Source: Eublepharis macularius
Lineage: Eukaryota; Chordata; Lepidosauria; Squamata; Eublepharidae
NCBI RefSeq assembly: GCF_028583425.1
Contig: NC_072790.1
Location: 212,576,897 to 212,640,896, forward strand
Direction of reading: 5' to 3'
DNA length: 64,000 nucleotides
How positions within the stretch are numbered: position 1 is the first letter of the stretch; every line of letters starts with the position of its first letter. Of this stretch, positions 41,901 through 55,300 are shown one piece after another. Below the pieces are notes generated by a model. That model was not told the DNA's origin and made no database searches. It worked only from the letters and a program-made list of their open reading frames with translations. The position numbers and the translations under genes were made by a program.

Positions 41901-44900
41901 AAGGAATTACTGATCAGATGGGAAAGCTTATGAAAAAGCATAACCTTCAAGCAGTATTCAGACCCACCCGAAAAATACAACAGATGCTACGATCAGCAAA
42001 AGACAGCAGAGACCCCCTCACCTCTGCAGGAGTATACCGTATACCCTGCAGCTGTGGACAAGTTTACATCGGGACCACAAAGCGTAGCATCCAGACAAGA
42101 ATAAAAGAACGTGAAAGACACTGCAGACTTGGACAGCCTGAAAAATCAGCAGTGGCTGAACATAGCCTAACTCAAACAGGGCACAGTATCTTATTCCAGG
42201 ACACCAAAATACTGGACAACACTTCCAACTACTTTGTCAGACTGCACAGGGAAGCCGTTGAAATTCACAAGCATAAGCAAAACTTCAACAGGAAAGAAGA
42301 AACCTTAAGAATGAACAGAGCATGGGCTCCAGTTCTGAAAAACACCAGGCCAACAAAACACTCCACACCCGACAATAGCCCTGCAGAGAAGATTAGCACA
42401 TCAAGCACCAATCCATATGCAAAAGAACCTCCTCAGGATACAATGAAGCCTCCCTCCATTAGCATTCCACACCCTGGGAAACTCTTACAGAATGACTCAG
42501 CTCAACCCCACCCCTCCTGAGTAGATACAAATGACCTACATCTTTTCCACACTGTGACACTGAGAGATCTCTGTCTTTTGGTGCTACACCTCTGAAGATG
42601 CCAGCCACAGCTGCTGGCGAAACGTCAGGAACTACAATGCCAAGACCACGGCAATACAGCCCGGAAAACCCCAAACAACCATCGTTCTCCGGCCGTGAAA
42701 GCCTTCGACAATACATCGACTTTTGTTCCCTTTCTATTTTTTAAAAACCTCTTTTATTTATTAGGGGGTTTTAGTGTAATGACTTACACAAAAAAAGGAT
42801 TGTGACAACAACACAAGGAATATATTATAAATCAAGAAATAAAACAAGGCAAAGCAACTAAAGAAACGAGCAAAATGAAAAGGTGGGTAACAAACCCCCC
42901 AAAGCCCCCCCCCCCCAAATTCCTTAACTGTAACAGGAAAAAATTATATTTTAATTTACATTTGTAATTCCTTCCCTAAAGGTACTTGAAGTGTCTACTG
43001 TGACAACTTTCATTCCAGCTTCTTCTCTAACCCTCATAGAGGCCTCTTTATGGTTCCTGTTGCCACAGCCCCTGCATGGCATTTCCCTCTTTGCCTCCAA
43101 CCTGCTGCTTAGTTTTTCCAGAGGAAGGAGTGTTAAGTCAACCGTGGCTCCTCTTGCACTGTTTCTCTCACAGGGGAAGCCTGGATTCCAGTGCTGTGTT
43201 GTGTGGATAGTAAGTTTTGTGGGCTGAGGTTTGGGCTCAAGAATTCTAACCTCACCTTTGACTTTGAACATCAGGATAAAGCAGCAGCAAACAGAACCTA
43301 ACCTTTGATAATTATAGGCAATTTGTTTTTGTCACTTGTCACTTTTTCTTTAAGTCGCATACACATATGCCTCTTGGCTTTGTACAAGGCATTCTGTCTC
43401 TCCCTCCAGGTCATGTTGATCATGCCCTCTCGCTTCTTCTTGTAGGAATCTGTGTGCTCCTTTTGCTTTGCCTCTATGACCTCTAGATCCTTCTTTATTT
43501 TCTCTTGTTGTTCAACGTAGCCTCTCCAGTCGATAACTTCACGAGCCCTTTGCTTGGTAGAGAAACACAACAATTACCATGCTAGATAAGAGCAAAATCC
43601 ATCTATTTAGCATTATGTCTTCAGCACTGGTCAGATGCCTCTGAGAAACTCACAACCAGGGTCCAATGGAGACAACCATCCCCTATTATTTTCTTCCAGC
43701 AACCAACACTCAGAAGTATACTGCTTCTAAATAGCGAGGTTCTATTTAATTATCTTTTATATAAAAGTTCATCTATTTTCGTCATGTTTTAGCAAATGAG
43801 AAGGGAGAGAAGCAGATGCAATTCCATGCCCTGTGACTTCTGTGGACCTTTTCAACACCTGAAGTGGTCTCAGAGCAAAGGGAATTGACTGGAATGAGAG
43901 GGAAGGGGATTGCATTATGAGGAGGAATGGGAAATGAGGAGTACTCCCCTCCTAAAAACTCTGCCACACTAACGTAACAGGGAGAATTCTAACAAAACAG
44001 AGCAGAGCTAGCTTATAGTTAGCTGCAGTTCAAGTCATGGTAATATTTTCTTGTATTTTATTCCTGAAACCAAACTATGAAATTGAACCGCTCCTTCCCT
44101 CCAGAATCTCTTTGCTAGGTGGCCCCCTTATACATCTAGAGGTTTGGTGCTTGGAATAGCTGACCCATTTTGTCCAGAGTCTGAATCAGCTTCTGGGTTC
44201 TTTGGTACCTCAGAGTCTACTTCCAGTATGTCCTCTCCTGCTGAAGGAACCTCCTTCCATCCTACAATCTCCACTGGCATGCCTGGGGAGGCCATTTCCA
44301 TCACTCTGCCATTCTCGTCAAACATCAGGCGGACTTTTGCCCAGCTTTTTCCTGCAACCAAAATACAGCCCTTTCTCAGAGTTCCTCTTTGGATAATTGC
44401 GGTGGTCACTGGACTAGAGGAGGGAAAAGAAGGAAAATTCCACTAAGTTTCATGTTCATAATTACAGAAAGATGATATTAGTTTATTCTTTGTGAAAGAA
44501 AAATACTAGTGGAGTCCACCAGGGCATTTCTGTTTCTGTAACAGTATTGTGAAGGTGTTAAAGATACAAAAGAAAACAAATTCAGTGGCTTTCACTGAAA
44601 TGATACGAACACTGTCTGGGTCCCTCAAACTGTCTATATTTTGCAGTTTGAATGGAATCTAATATTTTACATTATCCTGTAAACTGACATACAGTGGGAA
44701 AACAGGGTATAAGAAAATGTAAAACCGGACTTTTTCAGAAAGTTCCAAAGTTGTTATGCTAGTACTGCCAATAGATAACGACAATGCATATATTCTGGAT
44801 CAGGATGCTTATTTTCTTTTAAATGGGCACAATGCAACAAATAAAGCAAGTTCAAATATATGAACGTAAGAAGCTACCTTACCAAGTCAGATCCTACATT

Positions 44901-46313
44901 CACCTAGCTCTATATTGTCCACTTTGATTGGCAAAGATCTCAGACAGAAAAAAAATCTGTTATCTGAGATTCCCTCTCCCATATTTAAAACTGGAGAGGG
45001 CATGGATAGAATCTGAGACCTCTGGCATCCATCAAATTAAACCACTCCTCATGGACCTCATAGATTTACTGGAGCAGCACATGGGGCTGTCATGATCTGT
45101 GAAGGAGCCGACTGAAGCCCACATGACCCAAACTAGCCACAATTAATGCTTGTTTCATACAATGGATGGAATTCAGTCACATCCCACTTTTGTAGGATTG
45201 TGCCCACTATTTATAGTTCAGTAAGCATACTTCTGTTTATCTCATTGTATCCTGTCCTTAATTTCCAGTAGCTCAGGGTACATACACTTCCATTCCAGAT
45301 TATCCTCACAACATTATCCTAGTAGGTACATTAGGCTATCTAATTTACTTAATAGGAGAGAGGAATGAATACTGGGGAGCCACCTAGTGAGGACTCATGT
45401 CTCCATAGGTCAACTGTAACAATTTTGCTACTACAAAATGGTACTTGTACTATTCTCCACAGTTTTCATACTCATCAGTCAATTCTACACTCGATTTTCT
45501 TGAACAAATCCCGGCAATACTGAAGAAAGCTGTATTACTGAATGCAGACAAATAAAACTCTCCTATTTAGTAGAAAACTGTTTCATATTTAAATATTTTA
45601 TAACTGTAAAGTGCTCCTCCTAAAGGAGCAGGTTCATAGCTTGGATGAGCTGTTGGATCCAGGCCTCCTGTTGGATAAACAGGTGGCAGTGGCAGTGGTG
45701 TCTAGGGATGCCTTTCACCAGCTCTGGCCCTTCTGGGCAAGAAAGATCCTGTTACTGTGGTGCATGCTGGTTACATTAGAAAGCTGCAATGCATTGTATG
45801 TGGCTCTGCCCTTGAAGATTGCCCAGAAGCTACAAATTGAACAGAATGCTATGGCCAGAGTATTGACTGGAGTGGATCCTATAGACCATATTACTCCAGT
45901 CTTGTTTCATCTACACTGGCTCCCAATTTGCTTCCAGGCTCAATTCAAGGTGCTGGTATTGACCTTTAAAGGCCTGCTTAGGACCAGCATATCTAAAGGA
46001 CTGCCTTCATTCATATGAACCTACCCTTCCATTCCAGTCACCTTCAGAGGCCTTGCTTCTGGTGCTCCCCTCACCTGACACTAGATGGGTGGTAAACCAA
46101 GAAAGGGTCTCTCAGTCACAGAGCTGAAACACTGGAACTCCCTCACCAGGGACAGTCCCCTGTCTCCCTCAGTCACTGTTCTATGCCAGCAAATGAAGAC
46201 TTTTCTTTTTCATTTGGTGTACCCCCAGTAAATTCGTATTGACTCTTCTCCCTCTCTCTCTCGGGTTCCCAAGGTATCAAACATCACACATTAAAACATT
46301 AAAATAATATTTA

Positions 46314-46381
<68 letters not shown>

Positions 46382-49300
46382 TTAATGTTTTAATGTGTGA
46401 TGTTTGATACCTTGGGAACCCTATTTGGGTGGAAAGGCATATTTTAAATAAATAAATAGCAATGACATTTGGGAAAGCTGCACTGAGGAGGAGGAAGGGC
46501 ACAGAAAGGCTGACAGAAAAGACTGAAGATGCTATTTCATTCTTTTCCCTCTTCCCACAGTACCCATTGGCTCTTAGTCCATATGAGTCCCATCGCTCTG
46601 GGAATAGAATTTCACGGGGTCAAAAAGGACTGCTGGAGGGAGGGGACCATGGAAAGATCTACAAATGATAGAGCTGACAGACTGCTGGATCCAACCACAT
46701 TTTTATTAAAATATTTCTATTACATCTTTCTTGCTTTAAATGGTGAGCAAAATGTTGTTGTTGGTTTAAGAATGTATATACTCAAGCCTTACAAAGTTCG
46801 GAATTCCCATATAACTCATGATGCAAAAGATTAGGATTTCTGACAGAAAATGAACAGGCACATGACACTAGGCCTTACCCTTTTCCTTTGTCTGTACGAG
46901 ATTCTATGATGGTACCTTCTACTGGGCCTGTGAAATCTGCCTTCAGTTCCAATACTTCAGCAAGCGTGACAGTTGCCTCTGCTAAAGCCATCAAGTTGTC
47001 ATCCTGCGCAAAATCATATAGTTTAGAGCAGAGGAACAAGAAAATGGAGGCTTGACACATAAATCACTTTTTACTTCAGGAGATTTTAAAACCTAATTAC
47101 ATTTTTGTTTAGAATTTAGAGCTGGGACAAAATTAGAGTCATCAATTAGAGGCTGCCACCATGTGGCTGGGTATTCATGAGTGACATCAGCATAAGTTGT
47201 TTTTCCACATTTTTTGTTGTTGGTCATGTTTTTGAACATGTTTGATCAATTCTTCAAGTTTCTTATTAAGTTCCATATATTAAAAATTTGCTCTTACCAC
47301 CCAAAATTGGCTCCTGCAGATTAACCAACTAAAACTTGGTTTGATGAATGTATTAATTTGAGGATTTTCACCAGTTTGGAGACAAGAGCTTCACAAAAAC
47401 ATCTGCACTACTCCAGTACTGTCCATTCCACCATTCAGATCTTCTCCCCAAGCTCTGCCCTCTGTACCCCTGCCTGTAGAAGTGAGGTGGGTGGCTAGAG
47501 ATGAGATTTTCAGTGATGGTGCCTGATCTTTTGAATGTCCTCCCCACTTTGAGGCTTGTCTGATGCTTACCATATTTTCTTTTAATCTGCAAGCCAAAAC
47601 ATTCCTTCTACCCACAATTTTAACTGTGGGCTTCCATCTTTTTATGGTTTACTTCTAGGCTGAGGACTGTCATATCTATATCATTTTAGGCTGCTTAAGG
47701 TTTTTATTTCCTTGGTTGATTTAATTATTCATAATTTCTTGCTCTTTAGAAAATTATTTTATTGTACGTTTGTACTTTGTGAGCCTCCTCAAGCAGGTCT
47801 CTGAAGAGGCAGCATATAAACGTTTCTAAATAAATAATAAATGTTATGAAATGATACAACTTATAGTAGAAACCCGCCTGGAACTAGACTGTTGAAAGAT
47901 CAAACATGCTTTTAATAACAACAACAACATTTGAATTATATACTGACCTTCAGGACAAGTTAATGCCCATTCAGAGTGGTTTACAAAGTATGCTATTATT
48001 GTCCCCACAACAAAACACCCTGTGAGGTAGGTGGGGCTGAGAGAGCTCCTAGAAGCTGTGACTCATCCAAGGTCACCCAGCTGGCTTCAAGTGGAGGAGT
48101 GGAGAATCAAACCTGGTTCTCCAGATTAGAGTCCCGTACTCTTAACCACTACACCAAACTGGCTTTTGGATCAAGAGCCAAATTGAGTTAGCAAATGGGT
48201 TATATTCTAATGTTAGTGAGCCCCTTTGTGCAATCTAATCTAAGGTAGATTTTCTCACCAGAATGTCAGCTTGCTATGAAAACAATCCACATGAACATGA
48301 CACTGTTTCTCAATCACCATAATCCTGTTTTCATTTTCCAGAAATCAAGAATGCAGAAGTCCCCTACTGAGCACAACGATGGCTCTGAAATTCTCCATTA
48401 CCTTTAAAGCTGAGATGTGGATAGTCTGCACATCTCCTCCGTATTCTTCGCAAACCACATCATGAGCAAGCAATTCTTTCTTCACTCTGTCAGGATCAGC
48501 TTCCCGCTTGTCACACTTGTTGATGGCAACAATAATTGGAACTGAGAGCAGAAGAACGATAGGAGAAAAGGGAAGGAGGAAGAATGAGAACGGCAAGATC
48601 AAAGCACAGTTAGAGAGATTTTTTCCAAGTGAAAGAGGCTTTCTTTCAGATAAAAGCACTTCTATTTGCTAAATCACTTTCATTTAGGCATTTCCAATGG
48701 AGCAACTTGTTCATACTCTCTTGTTTGTGCACCTAAAAATTAGGAATGTATTAATAACTTTGAGAGGAGATGGGATATGTACAGTACGTCAAAGCAGAAC
48801 TTATCCTTAAAACAAAATTGGAAGTACCTTTGGCATTTTTTGCATGTTGAATGGATTCCACAGTCTGCTTCATTACTCCATCTTCTGCTGCCACCACCAA
48901 TATGACTAGATCAGTGACATGGGTACCTCTTGCTCTCATGGCTGAAAATGCAGCATGTCCAGGAGTATCCAAAAAAGTTATCTTTTCCCCAGAAGGCAAC
49001 TGCACTGTGAAGATGATTTGAAATGCACACCATGTCTTGAATAAAGATGCAGTGTCCCTTGCACCATTTTATAGAATATTCTGTACAGATGATATTTTCT
49101 GTAAAAGCAGCATTAACTTGTCATAAAGATACATTCTGATTTTTAAATAGTAAAATCGGCTGCAGTCAATGCTTGATTGAAAGCTCTCTCTGTGAACAAA
49201 GCCCTCTTTGAAGAATTGCTCCTTGGGTTTGGAATTTGTCTTCCCTGCTGGGAAATTTAGAACAGGATCAGCTAGACTGAGAATTGTAATGGCAAATGCA

Positions 49301-52300
49301 TATGTTTTTAATAAATAGCATTTGTTTGGGCCACAGAAGCCCATTGTGTCCAAAATGAGCATTAATTAATCTTGTCTTCATATTTATGTACTCTCCTTCC
49401 GACCTTCCTCAGAATGCAGAGCATGATTAAAGGCTTCTCAGTCTAAGAGGTTTCAATCAAATTCCAACTCGACTTAGTCTCTGTATGCAGACATCTGAGC
49501 AAACTGGGGTTTATCTCCACCCCAAAAAGTAAATTAGGATCACAATGTGATTTACAATCCAGGTTTGTGGGGAAGAAACAAATTCCAATTTGTCTAGGTA
49601 CTTATATTCAGACAGTATATCCTAATCTTATTACACTGCTTACTGGATGTCCCATTATGTTGACTGTATTGATTTACACTTGAGTCTCAGTGAGAACAGT
49701 GGACTAAAAATAATGTAAATACATAAAAATAATAAATAAATATAGCACACATGCAAGCAAACAAGCAACATTCATGACTAGAGACGGGCAAGAACTGAAA
49801 TACAAACCAAAGTTCGTCATGAACCAAGCTGGTTCACGGTTCGCGAACTGGTGGTTCGTCAGAGCCCATTTCTGATGAACTGTGACAAACTTTAGGCCGG
49901 TTTGTTTGGTTCGTTTTTCAGTTTGTCTCTAGCGCTGTGCACCCCCTCAGGTTTCCTGCTTCGGGTTTACCGAAGCTCAAAGCAGCACTTTTCTTGCAAT
50001 TTGCAAACAACAACAAAAGTGTTGCTTTCAAACCACTGGCTGCTTTTCAGCTGATGGGAGGGGGATCCCCTAGCAGCTGAAAAAAGCAGCATGCTTATGA
50101 AAGCAGGTTTTTTCAGTGGATGGGAGGGGGAATCCCCCATCAGCTGAAAAAAGCTGTGGTGTTTGAAAACTGCAACACCTTTCTTGCACGGCAAGAAAAG
50201 TGTTGCTGTTTTCAAAGGCCCACCACTTTTTCAGCTGAGGGTTTTGGAAACAGCTTTTTTCAGCTGGAAAAAAACTGCTTTCAAATGCTGGCCACTTTTG
50301 TTCAGCTGAGGGGAGGGTGAGGAGGGATCCCCTCCTCACCCTCCCCTCAGCTGAAAAAAGCAGCAGGCCTTTGAAAGCAGTTTTTTTCAGCTGATGGGAG
50401 GGGTATCCCCCTCCTGTCAACTAAAAAAGCTGATGAGGGATCCCTGTCCCATCAGCTGAAAATCAGCCTGTGTTTGAAAGCCACATTTTTCTTACCGCCT
50501 GCAACTGGCAAGAAAAGTATTGCTTTCAAACTTCTTGCCCTGCTTTTTTCACTTGATGGGAGGTTCCCTCCTCCCCCTCCCATTGGGTGAAAAAAACAGT
50601 GGGGCAGGAAGTTTGAAAGTTTTCTTGCTGTTTGCAAATGCAAACAGCAAGAAAAGTTCTGTGGCTGTCCCAAAGTGATGAACCATGAACCCAATGAACT
50701 GGTTCACAAACTGGGCAAATTCATCGTGGTTCATCACTTTTCACAAACCACAAACTGCCATTTTCTTGGTTCGTGCCTATCTCTATTCATAACCATCACA
50801 AGCAAGAAGAAAATGTCTGTATATAGCTTCCATGTTCAGAATGTTCAAGAATGCATTGCATACATTATCTAACTGTAATCTTGGCAACAATTCTGCAAAA
50901 TAAGAAGTATTATCAGCACCAGCATCTTCATATTGCAGATGGGTGGCCTGAGAGATCATGGCTTCCTTAAGATCTTCTAGTAAGTTCATGGCAAAGATCA
51001 AATAGAAACCAGAGGCATCCTGATTCATAGCTTAGCCACCATGGCAAGGTAAACAGGAAGACAGGCATCCTTATCTCATGCTTCTATCTAGCTCCCCACA
51101 CTCTTGCTTCTTGTCACCATCAAGGACTTCAGAACGATGGCAGAAAACAGACAGGAATCTCTCCAGCATCCCTGGAGCTCCTTCTAGCTTCTAGCCATCA
51201 ATGGGACCACCAAGTGGAGGCAGGAAGCAGCCAGGCTGCCCTTCACTTTCCATGGATCAAGCTCAATCCCTTCCCCAAGAAACATTTGCATTCCATTTTA
51301 ATTTGTATAGGCCTTTTAATCCAGTGGAACACTTTAAGAGCCAATCTGAGGTGAACAGCAGGCTAAAAGTACAATAAATCAATTGTATTCCAGCTCAAGA
51401 TACATTTGGCTCTTAATAACAACAATTCCCCCCCCCCATCAAATAACATTCAGTTTGCAGAGTAAATCTTAATGAGGGAGTTATCAGATAAATCAATCAT
51501 ACCTAGAAAGGCACCGATATGCTGGGTGATGCCTCCTGCCTCCATTGCGGCCACCTGAGTTTTTCGCAGGCTGTCAAGAAGCGTTGTTTTCCCATGGTCA
51601 ACATGGCCCAATATGGTAACAACTGGAGGCTTTGGGGTTAATAAAGATGGATCTGGAGGAGGCCTGCAATGAACAGCAAAACATTTGCTTTGCAAATGAC
51701 AGCAACTGTGCTTGGGTTCTTCCTTAACAGTCTTGTATAGGCCTTTTAACAGTCTTGTATAGGCCTGTTACTGGACTCTCGCTCTTTTCTACTGCTACAG
51801 ACAGACTAACACGGCTACCCATCTTGAGAAATAAAAAGGGATATAAGCAAACACAGCAAGAACCAAAGACATTACCTCCTTACAGCATCTTTATTTTCTT
51901 TGACTTTTTCCTCTTTTAACTTGGCCCATCTAGGTTTCATGCCAAATTTCTTAATAATTTGTTTGATCCACTCTTCATCTAAGACTGAGTCTCGTTCTAT
52001 CACATCTAAATCGATCTCCGTGTTTAACATAGCTTTGTATATGTGATCTGATTACAGAAGAAAAAAAGACATGTATTGGGTAACACTTAAACTGTGGCAG
52101 AGATGCAGAAGCTGTCATGTAGGCTGCACTCAACAGATGAGGCCTGTGGCCATCGCTACAATGGTCACAGGAGTCAGACTTTTGCTACTTCATCAGAGTC
52201 TGGTATAAAGAGAGGCAGTTTGGTGTAATGGTTAAGAGCAGCAGGACTCTAATCTGGAGAACCGGGTTTGATTCCTCGTTCCTCCGCTTGAAGCCACCTG

Positions 52301-55300
52301 GGTGACCTTGGGTCAGCCACAGCTCTCTCAGCCCCATCCACCTCACAGGGTGATTATCGTGAGGATAATAACAGCTCATTTTGTAAACTGCTCTGAGTGG
52401 ATGTTACGTTGTCCTAAAGGGCCATATATAAACCAAATGTTGTTACTGTTGTTGTTATTATTAGTCACGTATTTCACTGCTTTTGTTATTACAACCATCC
52501 TTTTCAAATATTACACACAGCAAAGAAAATCTAAACATAGCTAGCTAAAGAGTTACAATAAAGTTTTAACAACAACAACAACGACGACGACGACAACAAC
52601 AACAATAATAATAAAAGCTCCCAACTGGGGCCAATTTTACTGCAAACTCCTTTAACGGAAACTTTTCTCAGATGAAAGCAACCGAGGCTCATCGGAAGCA
52701 GATGGCTGAGGAATGCACCAAAGGATGAAAAACATCTTACACAAACCTCCTTCACAGGCCTTTGTGGCACTGGAAAGGCAGGAAATAAAAAAGAATTTAA
52801 AAAGGGCAAATGAGTGACATAAGCATCCCCCCAAAACTCTCAAGTCAGTAGGTATGAGACACATAGCGCAATCTTGTGCAAGTCTACCCCAAAGTAAATC
52901 CAACTGTCATGAGGCTTAGTCCCAAGTCAGTGTGCACAGGACTGCAGCCACAGACTCTTCAGCAGGGACGAGAAAAGGCTGGGAATCTAACCTGAGCAGC
53001 ATGTAGTAGAGACCAAGCCCTACGAGGAAAGACTGAGCGACCTGGGAATGTACAGTTTGGAGAAGAGGTTGAGGGGAGACACAATTGCTCTCTTGAAGTA
53101 TTTAAAGGCTGTCACTTAGGGGAGGGGAGGGAGCTGTTCCTGACGGCAACAGAGGATACTACTTGAAACAATGGGTTTAAACTACAGGTACTGGCTGGAC
53201 AGGAAAAACTTCTTCACATTAAGAGTAGTTCAACTGGCTGCCTAGGGATGTGGTGGGTTCCCCCTCATTGGCAGTCTTCAAGCAGCTGGACAAATACTTG
53301 TTGGGATGCTTACTGTTCTTGCATTGGGCAGGGGGTTGAACTAGATGGTCTGTAAGGCCCCTTCCAAATCTATGATTCTGTGTAGTCAAAATGCCATGAG
53401 ATATGTTCATGTAAGATTCAAGAAACATGAAAAGATGATGGGAATGTCTGACTAGTATCCTCCACTCACTCTGTGTTGAATATAAAGGAATCTAAGGAGA
53501 CAGATATAACAAGCTGGCTTATTCTACTGGCCTACTGAGCCCAATGCTACGAACTCTGGCTGGGCACCATTCTCAAAAGTCTCAGGCAACCTGGGATCTC
53601 TTTCAATCATGGTTTCAGTCAGTTCAGATCCCATCAGCATATATTTAAGATTAGGATTTTTTTTTGTCCAATGTGCGTTATCTTACTCTTACCCACACTG
53701 ACTTTCATTTGCCACATTGTTGCCCACTCACCCAGTTTGAAGAGATCATCCTAGAACTCATCACAATATGTCCTACTGTTCACATCCTGAATAATCTGCA
53801 AACATGCCCATAATGCATGTACTTAGACTTGTTGGTACCTTTTCTAACTCGAGGGAGGCATTCTTTCTGGACCTCAGTGTGGTTTTTAATAGTTTCCAGG
53901 CATCCTGGAGGGAGTGGGAGCCTGAAGTATAATGGGCAGAATGTACTCCTCTGCTGACCAGTCAGACAGAAGGTTAGGCTTTTAGGATGTGCAGCAAGTC
54001 CAGACAATCTATAGGCTTTACCCCAAGATTTACACAGAGACATGAAGCAGCAACCACTGGGAGAAAGCTCTGCAGATGATGCCGTGTAAATTCAATGCAT
54101 TGTTCACACACAGAACCTGGCTCACCTACGTCTTTATGCATGGCTTTTGCAAGGGCTTCCACAGTCATCTTGGCCATTATCTCAACCTCCTGCTTCTCAA
54201 CTTCTGTTTTTATCTGTTGGAGTTTCTCCTTGCCAGATTTCTTTCTCTACAAAAGAGTTAAAAGCAGTGCACAAGGAAAGGATTGAAGAAGAGGAAATGT
54301 TTCAAAAGAAGCTATAAGAATTCTTGATCTTGCATCTGGAAGTCATTTTTTTCTAGCACTGCAGTCAATTTTATGCTATATGAATTAAATTTCCTATCTC
54401 TGCACTATTTCCTTGCATATGAAATATAGGTGTTTCTAAATGGAAATGTAACTAATTTGGACTTGACACTGATTCACATAGACAGGAAGCACACAACCTT
54501 TCTTCCTGCACCTCATTCATGTCCAAAGCCATTCTCAGTTTTTATGCGGTCGCTGTTTCTGTCCAGTTTGAAATTCATTTTGATTTTGTTGAGACAAAGA
54601 CACAACACCCATCGTGTCCCTTCAAGCAAAAAATTTAAATGAACTGCTGCATATTGCAACCTTGTGTTCATTGACAATGCTCAGGGCTTATGGTAGAATC
54701 TTTTAAAGGACTGCCCCTTTCCCCAGGACTAGAGATGTGAAGGCCCAGTAAAAACACACACACGCATGCACGCACACACGCACACCATTTTTTTCCACTG
54801 AAAAGAACTCCTTATGAAATATTCTTCCTTTTAGGATGACTGAAATGCTTTTTTAAAAAAGTGTGTACTCAGTTGAAATCTATAGCATGAAGATTTTTTT
54901 AAGACAATCTATAGCTTTAGAAAATGATAATTCCTGGTTACACAATACTCAGATTTGATATTTATTTCTGCACCTAAAGGGTGTTGCATCTTCATGAGAG
55001 CAGCTTACAGATTTTGTTTATAGACTGCTGCTTGCCTTCCTCTGCTCACCTTAAAAACCAAGACGTATGGAGTGGAGATCCAAACTACTAATCCCAATAC
55101 GTACTTTCTTTCTCTTGAGCACATGTGCGCAATCTCTCTCTCTCTCTCTCATTGGATATATTAGCAATTTTGTAGAAAACTCCCAGTGCAATCCCAGGCA
55201 GAGTTACACCCTTCTAAGCTCACTGACTTTGATGGATGTCAAAGGATGTACCTCTGTTTAGGACTACACAGGCATTTATTGCTTTTACATTTCATAAATA

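Larger units (their letters stand above)
41383..42717 (+). mobile_element. Penelope-like retroelement with inverted arms
   Basis: The insertion is bounded by a perfect 12-bp duplication, gacttttgttcc (41371-41382 and 42718-42729). It holds a frame for the C-terminal GIY-YIG endonuclease and a 3' end 'ggccgtgaaagccttcgac', familiar from vertebrate Penelope-like elements. A 422-base left arm (41383-41804) is the near-identical reverse complement of 42261-42682. The reverse transcriptase is absent. It lies in the MTIF2 intron between coding exons 9 and 10. Confidence 0.9.

Noticed and set aside
49967-50694. Frames with repeated 'SHQLKK' phrases
   Set aside because: Products of palindromic repeat units inside a non-autonomous hAT element.
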